Translations under genes and position numbers: made by a program
The notes under the pieces: generated by a model
What the model was told of the DNA's origin: nothing
Databases searched by the model: none
What the model saw: only the letters and a program-made list of their open reading frames with translations
In this document: positions 56,454-64,000 of the stretch, in pieces
How positions within the stretch are numbered: the first letter of the stretch is position 1
How the letters are laid out: every line of letters begins with the position of its first letter
Assembly (NCBI GenBank): GCA_037367405.1
Contig: JAZKJV010000297.1
Span: 1,736,001 to 1,800,000 of the forward strand
DNA length: 64,000 nucleotides
Source: Ottelia alismoides
Taxonomy: Eukaryota; Streptophyta; Magnoliopsida; Alismatales; Hydrocharitaceae
Direction of reading: 5' to 3'

Positions 56454-59400
56454 TGATGAATCCCCATTCATCACTCTTTATTCCTTTATTTTAGCTAGAA
56501 ACCTTAGCCAAATACCATGTAAATATGTGTAAATATCATAAATTATCAAAACACATGCATCATGTAAATAAGCATAATTAGCATGTTTTTGTGTGAAAAT
56601 AAAGGAATAAAGAAACACAAGAAAAAGAGGTAAATATTTAGAATAAATATTGAGTGACCTAATCCCAAGGGAAGGGCCCAGCATGGGCCTGACCGCAAAA
56701 GAACCCAATTAGAGAGAGATAAGGTCAATCATACTTGTACATAACCCATGTATATAAATAAATTTATTTTCCTCAAATAAAATAAAAAGATGTTTCTCAT
56801 ATTTCGTACATATTTATAAAAATGAAATAAAAATCAGAAAAATAAAAAAAGAAAAAAAAACAATAAAAATTATTCTCCACCTTGTATATATACCATGAAC
56901 ATATGTATATAAACCTATTTATTTAACTCATGTAAACACATCATAAAAATAAAATAAAAATACCCTTTTATTCCAAATTTTATGTTGCAAATAAATAAAA
57001 TATAAAATTGGAATAATTGTGAAAAAATAAACAATTAAAAATAAAAATCGAAAGTACATATGTGTATATACCTATATATAATAATATAATGTAAATACGT
57101 TATTTATTTTTTAAAAAATAAATAAAAATCACTAAAATACTTTAAAAATAAATAAACATTTTTCAAAATAAAATCATATACTATTTTTAAATGAATTTGC
57201 AAATAATTAATAAACGGAATTTTCCCATTGGTCCACGGGTGATTGTTGACCCCCGATCAACTCTCCCCCTAGGACCACATGTCCACAGATCTTGGCACCG
57301 ACCCGACTTCACCGATTTTTCGCGCCACGACCCTACATCCATTCGCCAAAACCCTGGGCTCCATTTACATATCTTTCATCCGAGATTCACGCACAGCATC
57401 TCTCCTAGGGATCAGTGCACCTCAGTACCCTGCCCGACTTCTTCTTTGCTGGATCTTCACATGTATATAGCTCGCCTCCGGCCATCATTTCAATCCATCT
57501 TTGGTCTGCGTCTTCCATCCCAGGACCTCCATTCTCTTCCCTAGAGTGACAGCTACCCGAGGAGAGTGTCGCAGTGAGGAGAAGGCAGCCCCAGCCACTG
57601 ATCCGGCGACTTGCGCCGCCGTGCTCCGCCACCGAGCGAGCTCGAGCCTATGGCCCCGACGAGCCATCGAGGCGATGACCCCAGGAGCTTCCTTAGCCCC
57701 AGCCCAGTCGATTGCATCCATCAGGTAACCTCGATTCACCTTAGGTTCGCTTAATTTCCATTTTCGCCCAAATCGCGTCGTCGACCTTCGCCGGCTGATT
57801 CACCTCGATCCGACCATCCATTTGCTCATCTGACCATCGATTCACATGCACGAGACCTCTACCCACGTTCTTCACCCATCCGATCAACTTGACTCGCCCC
57901 GGAGCAGGAACTTAGATCCCCATCACCGTTACCTCACCGGAGACCTCCGCCTCGCCTCATTCCGACCACCTCTTCACCCGCTAATGGGTCGAGGCACTTT
58001 GCCCTCGACCTAGGAGTCTTGTTGTGCAGGTTGCAGGTCGAATCGACCTCATCTGGAGGTCAACTCATTCGGGTATAGCTGCTTCGACCCACCTTCGTCG
58101 TCGGAGCTCTCCCGGGATCCTTGGCCTCATCGAAGGTACCCACCAGCTGCGGAAGACTTCGAGCGTCCTTCTCCACATCTCAGCAGCTCCTAAGGAGGTC
58201 CAGTGCGCACGGATTGGGCCGGCGAACCTCGCCGGCGTCGAGTTCTTGGAGGATCCTCTGCCACCGTTAAATCAGCCCATTTGCTCTAGTTCCGATCCGG
58301 ACCGTCCATCAGTGCGAGATACCCACCATCCGATCCATCAGGGCTTTGATCAGAACCGTTCATCGACGAAGGGGTGGCCGATTCTCTCAGCCATCAGATC
58401 TACACGTGGCACCCCTTCATCCGTCAGATCTTAATAAAGGGGTAATTTCCCTTAGGCCCCTGTCTTTTTTATTATTGCTAGTTAGTCCTGTAAATATTTG
58501 TCATCGTTGTTTTTATTTTGGAACAATTGCAGTTAGGACCCTAGGTTTATTTTATTTGCATTATAGTCCTTATTTATGTGAGCCACGTGTATAGACACGT
58601 GAGGTTTGGGATATTCGCATTTTCAGTCTTGTACTTCACGTGTGTTATTGTTTGCATTTTTTAAATAGGATTTGCACTTATTCCCCTCTGTGTCTGAACC
58701 ACGTGCTTTGTGCGTGCATGAGTGGACTTTTTGCACTTCAGTCCATGAACATTTTATTGTTGTTATTATTTGGCCCTAGAAGTATGTTTCTTAGCACTTA
58801 GGTCCTTGTTTGTTGTGTGCTTTATTTTTATTGAATAAAATATCAAATCAAATCCAAATTAGGTGAAATTTGGACATGTGGCTCCTGCCACTGTGTAAAA
58901 ATTTCCCGAAATTTTTGGGACATTTTTTAGGCCTTTTATTATTTTAAAAAAATCAAAAACACGTATTTTTGTTACTATTTGAATTGAAAAATCAAAGAAA
59001 AATATAAAAACTTCTCTAAAATTCTAAAAAAATTAGGGATAGTTAGTTTTGTTGTTTTCTACCTTCTGTCCAATTTTTTGGGTTATTTGAATTTGTCAAA
59101 CCTATAAAAATTGAAAAACCTTAAAAATCTTATAAAAATCATTAAAAATTCTATAAAATTAAAAAATTACAAACTCTTTTTCTGTAGCTTAGTTTTTGTA
59201 CATTTTTTATAAAAATTATCTCCCGCTTTTTATAGACCAATTATATATTTTTAATTAGTCTTTCAAGTCTGGCTATATATTGAGCATTGTTTTTCACCTT
59301 TCTCAATTTTTATAAAATCAAAAAAAATTGAAAAAATTCCCAGAAAATTACCAAAAATAGTTAAAACATAGAAAACACAAAAACAATTTTATTTGAATTT

Positions 59401-59773
59401 TCTGTGTATTTTTGTTGTTTAAATAAATTGTTGAACTTGCTTTTTATTACATTCTCTTATCTTTTCCTTATTATTGAAAATACAAAAAAAAATAAAAATA
59501 ATTAAAATCCACCAAAAATAGTTTATTCTTTATTTTCGATTTTGACTACTTTGTAGGCCGTCTCGGCCATCCCATGCTCCTTGAGTCCGACCTGGTCGCT
59601 ATACCAGGTTAATAAAATTAGCAAGGACCGCTTTTGCTTCTATTGTTTTATATTTCGATTGGTGGTTCTATATTTTTCTTAATTGACCGAGTCTTCTCGA
59701 TCCGGGTCGCAACGACTCGAGAGTGATTTTTACCTCACCCGGATCTTGGGATTTCTATAAATTCCGATCATCA
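56454..59773 (+). mobile_element. Athila-type solo LTR D
   Basis: TGATGAATCCCC to GATCATCA, 3320 bp, flanked by a perfect 5-bp duplication AGTAC (56449-56453 and 59774-59778). No PPT lies before it and no primer site after it, so it is a solo LTR left by LTR-LTR recombination. It has the family layout: AT-rich U3, palindrome module (57235-57271), C-rich middle (57240-58440), GCA-N-CCC units (58440-58830) and AT-rich tail. Its last 200 bp differ from A, B and C and instead match LTR F, so D and F form a subfamily. Confidence 0.9.
57235..57271 (+). promoter_or_regulatory. CCAAT / W-box module of LTR D
   Basis: CCATTGGTCCACGGGTGATT keeps the left arm of the palindrome of A and C but has lost the right arm. 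GTTGACCCCCGATCAAC keeps both W-box cores with one change. It sits at the AT-rich to C-rich boundary, as in the other LTRs. Confidence 0.5.
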
Positions 59774-59778
59774 AGTAC

Positions 59779-60527
59779 CAAAAAACAACCCGCTTTAAAG
59801 ATGATCGACGGGTTGCGCGGGGTACATGGGATTTCGGATGGAAAATGGCAGAATCCGAGCTATCGCGATTCAGGTCGAGGATTGACGGAAGGCGAAGGCT
59901 AGAGGTGCAGACTTCCCCAACCTCTCAGAACCTGACTGAGTTCGCAGGACCGAGCACTCAGAAGAACAGAGAAGGAGGCGAGGGTCAAAGAGAAAGTACC
60001 CCCCCCCCCCCCTACTAGGTCCCCCGGATCTCCACTTTTGGCCACCAAGAAGAGACAGCGGCTGGCGCTCCCCCCACTCACTGAGGAAGGCAGAAAGCAT
60101 GCCCTAGTCTGCCGCCAGCTTAGTCCTTGCTAACCTGCGGACAGAGGACGGCCCTGCCTGAGTCGTAGTAGGTTTATTTTGATTTATTTTATATTCCGGT
60201 CAAGTTTATTAATTATTGGAATTGATTTGACTAAAATTTTACGAAAACACCCCTAAACTTGGTTGCATTTGCATTCCTTCATTTAATACGTTTAAAAATT
60301 TACAAAAAATATTCTTCTTGAAACCTTAAGAACTTAATGATCTGAAAATTAATCTTAAGTTGATAGTTGTCTCCTTATGTTCGATCTTTTGCTTGCCCAA
60401 ATAAAATACAAATATTGATGCATTGACTTGATTGAATATTAATGTAAGTGGTTTTTGACAAATCACAATTCGCCCAACTACAACACATAATTATGACAAA
60501 TTAACTAGGCCTTTTAGCGGCTCATCA
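59779..60527 (+). repeat. LTR E piece 5 (3' end) with a GC-rich insert
   Basis: After the D TSD, E should continue to its end. The first part (about 59790-60165) is GC-rich and foreign in look. The last part (60170-60527) resembles an LTR end: TTATGTTCGATCTTTTGC near 60375 recalls the GTGTTCGA block of other LTR tails, and the terminus is CTCATCA. hAT text starts right after. Confidence 0.6.
59790..60165 (+). other. GC-rich island of unknown origin (possible organelle DNA)
   Basis: About 375 bp with much higher GC than anything near it, containing a run of 14 C at 59999-60012 and text such as CAGCTTAGTCCTTGCTAACC. It matches none of the other LTRs here at the equivalent position. The composition resembles plant mitochondrial intergenic DNA, so a nuclear insertion of mitochondrial DNA (NUMT) is one possibility; an unrelated repeat is another. 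The small minus-strand frames over it (59870-60100) have no recognisable content. Confidence 0.4.
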
Positions 60528-62152
60528 ATGAGCATCATGAAATTTGTGTCAATTGTAATCTTGAACTATTTTTCTTGAACTCTATTGACTCCTCTTCATA
60601 TTCTCTTATCGCCGACTGCATTGCTTCCTTGGTAGAGAAGTTCATTGAGAAAGTTGGGTCCGATATCAAGTTGTGACATATAATGCATCTACTTATATGG
60701 TTATAGGAAGAGTGTTGAGGATAAAATACTTATGGATCTTTGTAGTTCGTTTGCGGCACATTCCACTAATCTTATGCTAGAACAAATCGGCAAAGAGATA
60801 AAGGTGAAGCATGCCATCGCAAAATAAATAACATTGACTATTTCATATAATGAGATAATTTACGTAAAAGCGTGAGATAGTGAAGTTGGGACTATTAAGA
60901 TTTTCCAGTACATATCTTACCTTCCAATTTTTGGTGGTTAAAAAAGACAAGTTAAGACTTATGTTTTCTTATGAAGAATGGAGAGAATGCAAATGGTCCA
61001 CGACAAAGAATTGTAAAGTGGCTTCATCGATTGTTTTGAGTCCTTCATTTCGGACTCTAGTGTCTTTGACCTCAAAGGTTTTTTCTCCATTAGTCCATGT
61101 TTTACGCATTGTTGATGGATATAAGAGGTTGGTAACAAGTTTGTATATACCAGGTTACAAGATTCAAGAAGAGAGTTTATGAGCATATTCAAAAATGTAG
61201 AATCTTACAAGAACTTTGTTAATACCATTGACTTGAAGTCCAAAGGATGGATAGATATTTCCCTTTATCTTGCTGCAGATTATTTGAATCATTATTTTTA
61301 CAATGCTCAAATTAGAGGGAAGGTTTTGCTTTTAAGGGATTCTTGGATTGTACGGACACTTTCTATCTTGATTTAAAGATCCAATATATCATCACCAGAG
61401 AAGAGTTAGTCTTAATATCAACGGGCAAACGATCATTTGGCAAACCTTTAACTGTCAAACAAAGTCTAATCAATATTAATGGATTCAATATGGGTATAAA
61501 TTCTCATTAAGAAATCTTAAACTTGTATGTTTTACTCTTAATTGTTATTAATTAAGATGTTATATCTATTCTATAAATAGCCATGGTGGGGATTGCATGA
61601 CATTGGGATGCTACATTTAAAGGAGATGACACTGAAAATTTTGAAGTTAACTTCTTTCTCGGGATGTGAAAGGAATTAGAGCACCTTCGAGGCGATAATG
61701 TTAAATAATTAGTGCAACATATTTAATATTTTACACAATTTTAATGAGGAGAATATTTGTGATTATTTAATAGATTCGCTCGAAGAAAACAAACAAGCTT
61801 GAATTCAAGTGATTAAATGACTTGGTATATGTCAAAATCAACTCCAAGTTGAAGAAAATCATCTTCAAAAATGAAATGAGCCATTTTCCTCAAATGATAG
61901 CTACCATGTGAGAGAATGGATGGGTAAAGGTGAAGAGGATGATGAGTATTTCATGGATCGAGGCTGACATAGAACTTTGTGGTCAAGGCAAACAAGTGCA
62001 GAAGATTTGGTGCAACATAAAAGAAGCCAAAAACATGTTAGGGGTCCAACCTCACTATTGAGCTTGAATAAAGAAGACCTCCCATATGATGAAGAGAGTG
62101 AATATGACAAAGACGACACCATCGTAGTGGAATTTCAAAATGAATCGGATTA
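60528..62152 (+). pseudogene. hAT transposase relic, C-terminal half
   Basis: It resumes with SIMN and a Leu-Cys at about 60531-60550, where the N-terminal half stops at 8881. In shifting frames: NASTYMVIGRVL near 60682, FAAHSTNLMLEQIGKEIKV near 60750 (the conserved C/S-x2-H / LMLE block), KDKLRLMFSYEEWRECKW near 60945, VFSPLVHVLRIVDGYK near 61080, LAADYLNHYFYNAQIRG near 61272 and FSGCERN near 61655, the hAT dimerisation signature. Acidic text follows to a stop at about 62150. Multiple stops and a TAA-rich linker make it inactive. Confidence 0.87.
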
Positions 62153-63575
62153 AGAATGCTTTTGTATTCAATGGAATATTGCTTCATGAACATTTTGATT
62201 ATCTTATATTATTTTTACTGCATATTAGTAGTTATTTGTGTTTATTTTTTATTTTGGATCCTTACGTATTAGTGTTTGTTGTCAACTGAATTAAGAATGC
62301 TTTATATTTAGTAGAATATTGTTGCTTGAACATTTTAGATTGTCTTGTGTTATTTTAGGTTGTATGTTAGTAATGGTATTTGTGTTGTTTCTTAGTTTTG
62401 GATACTTACATATTGGTATTTGTTGTCAACTATCATATGTTCTAACTTTTCTGTTGATATTTGATAGATAGTGATTGTTTTGAGATTTACATGAAAGTTT
62501 TTTTCTTAAATCTTCTTAAATTCCAATTTTATTATATAAATTTAGTTCAACTATAATATTTTTGGAGATATTTCTTTATTTTTAAATTAAAAAGTACAAA
62601 ATCATATAGAACATGTATATCTTGTATATGTACCTACATATGGCTTAATCAGCATTAGGTGACCTATCTGGAAGCATGTGCATACCGCTTTCCCGAACCT
62701 TGGTTATGTACATTAGCTCCCATATCCATGAGACACTCATTTAGATCATGAAAATGGTATAGCTCAGGTTTTTAGTGAGACATACTCCTCACTACGTCGG
62801 ATCCTACTAGTGATCATACTCACTTGTAGATGTCCTATAGTTTTCTGTTGATTTTTCAAGGAAGGACAATCCTTCTTCTAATGCTAACCTGATTAAAGTA
62901 CTAGTATGATTTATTGTTTGTCTTTTTTTGGATCTTGTCTTTCGATTTGATTTTACCCTTATTGTTTCCATACATTCCCTTTTTCTCTTTGTCTTTAGAA
63001 TTAATAAATTTGGCCTCAACTTAAATACCAACATGCACCGTGGGGTTTTATTTCCTATGCTTCTTCTCAATGACAATTGCAACCATCATCATCCATTGAA
63101 AATTTTCCCTCCTTTCTTTCAAGGTCATATTTATTTTTTTCACAACTTAAAGAGTTTTTATATGATTAACATGACTTGACACTTCTATAGAAGTTTTATC
63201 TCTACCTTTATTAAATCATGAGACAAGCGCAAATATTCATGTTCTAGTTCAGAATTTTATTTCCCTAAGCTATATAAAATTATAAGTAGCTCGTAACAGA
63301 GTATTTGTCAATATCGATATCTATGATATTACACCTTTTATGGCGTTCTTCTCATAGCTCCTTCACAGTCAGCATGGATGAGCAACCCACGTCAAACTAG
63401 GCGTTAGGCATAGCCAACAAAATACGGCCATGACCTATACGAACATGCTCCTTCTACACAGATTGAATCTTTTGAACTTTTTGAAGTGAGTTTTCCATAT
63501 CCACTTTGGGACAAGTACTTTAAAGCATCAAGATTAATCCAATGAAGGTTAACCAAATTTTCAAGTGTTGCTGCC
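62153..63575 (+). other. Unassigned AT-rich stretch right of the hAT relic
   Basis: 62153-62600 is AT-rich and probably the 3' non-coding part of the hAT element; I could not identify its terminal inverted repeat. 62640-63570 is more mixed. A minus-strand frame at 62807-63082 is Lys/Arg/Ser-rich and faintly recalls the basic C-terminal part of a copia gag, but without a clear CCHC knuckle. I call no gene here. Confidence 0.4.
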
Positions 63576-64000
63576 TGACAACCCGAAAATCTCTAAGACC
63601 CGGATGAAGGTAATAAGACAAGGGTCGTTGCAACCCGGATCTCAGAGGATAGGTATATCAAGAAAAATGAACCACTCACAAAATACAAAATCAATTAAGC
63701 ACAAAATTGGTCCTGCTAGGAGATTAACCTGGTATAGCACCCAGGGTCGAACACAAGGAGCACGGGTTGGCTTAAAAAGCCTACGAAGTAGTCAAAATGA
63801 GCTAAAATAAAGATAAAATATTTTTAGTGATTTTTTTAATAATTTTTATATTTTTTTGGATTTTTAATATGTGAAGAAAATGAGAAAGACTAAAGGGCAA
63901 TCACACTTTATCAATTTATTTGAAGCATCAAAAAGCAAGCAAAAATTCAAGAAAAAAATGTTTTTATGTGTTTTATATTTTTTTATGTTTTTAGTGAATT
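63576..64000 (-). repeat. LTR F end, minus strand, same subfamily as D
   Basis: Read on the minus strand, 63790 down to 63576 aligns with 59540-59773 of D. Shared text includes TTTTGACTACTT, GTAGGC, GCTATACCAGGTTAAT and ATCCGGGT(C/T)GCAACGAC, and both end TCA. The terminus TGACAACCC is at 63576 on the + strand. The text left of it has no primer site, so F is either a 3' LTR or a solo LTR that continues beyond the right edge. Confidence 0.8.

Larger units (their letters stand above)
8882..60527 (+). mobile_element. Athila LTR E (probable solo LTR), the host of the nest
   Basis: E begins TGATGAATATAC at 8882 and ends CTCATCA at 60527, both like LTR ends of A and B. Its pieces sum to about 4.2 kb, one LTR length, once the inserted elements and their TSD copies are removed. 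The 5-bp flanks are AGGAT (8877-8881) and ATGAG (60528-60532); they agree at only 3 of 5 positions, as expected of an old insertion. The stronger evidence is that the hAT transposase reading continues across the two junctions. No internal Athila sequence belongs to E, so it is best read as a solo LTR. Confidence 0.75.

Noticed and set aside
59999..60012. Run of 14 C
   Set aside because: It could be real or a base-calling artefact; a homopolymer alone supports no feature.
62807..63082. Minus-strand frame resembling a basic copia gag tail
   Set aside because: The zinc-knuckle spacing cannot be recognised and no neighbouring copia text supports it. It is left as unassigned.

Overview
The window is plant nuclear DNA, almost certainly heterochromatic. 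It is AT-rich and has no intact host gene. Nearly every stretch can be assigned to transposable elements: Athila-type Ty3/gypsy elements with LTRs of about 3.3-4.2 kb, Ty1/copia elements with 2.5-2.65 kb LTRs, a decayed hAT transposase gene and two short palindromic elements. The tRNA-Asp-type and tRNA-Met-type primer binding sites, the Athila-style protease, RT and integrase motifs, and the layered insertions with target site duplications (TSDs) all point to a seed plant with a repeat-rich genome. I cannot name the species.

Layout. 1-860 is the 5' part of a broken copia element (copia-3: leader and gag). About 900-7797 is the 3' part of a degraded Athila element (B): integrase tail, long 3' non-coding region, polypurine tract (PPT) and 3' LTR. 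From about 8215 a hAT transposase pseudogene is read on the + strand. It stops at 8881 and resumes at 60528. The 51.6 kb between is one old Athila LTR (E, probably solo) that has itself been the target of many insertions. Pieces of E lie at 8882-10156, 29049-29111, 43857-44946, 55379-56453 and 59779-60527.

Inside E sit four elements. Athila A (10157-29043) has both LTRs, a primer binding site, gag, protease, RT, RNase H, integrase and a PPT, all interrupted by stops and frameshifts. C (29112-43851) is a probable solo LTR. Copia-2 (44947-55373, TSD GTGTT) and D (56454-59773, TSD AGTAC, a clean solo LTR) complete the set. One level deeper, copia-1 (29202-39806, TSD ACGAT) and a 372-bp fold-back Mutator-like MITE (43052-43423, 9-bp TSD) lie in C. 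A 224-bp element made largely of CGATATATCG palindromes (27421-27644) lies in the 3' LTR of A only. The right end has the hAT 3' half, an unassigned AT-rich stretch, and a minus-strand LTR end (F, 63576-64000) related to D.

The most interesting signals are not intact genes. (1) The nest can be unfolded completely, giving a relative insertion order. (2) The copia family has nearly identical LTRs around a pol region already dead in the same way in two copies, so it was mobilised in trans. (3) The copia U3 regions carry a run of about ten short hairpins with an AAT-NNN-ATT centre. (4) The Athila 3' non-coding region carries a series of hairpins each ending in a copy of the PPT. (5) A CCAAT/G-box/W-box palindrome module recurs in the divergent Athila LTRs. 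Boundaries were placed by eye; where a terminus is ambiguous the entry says so.
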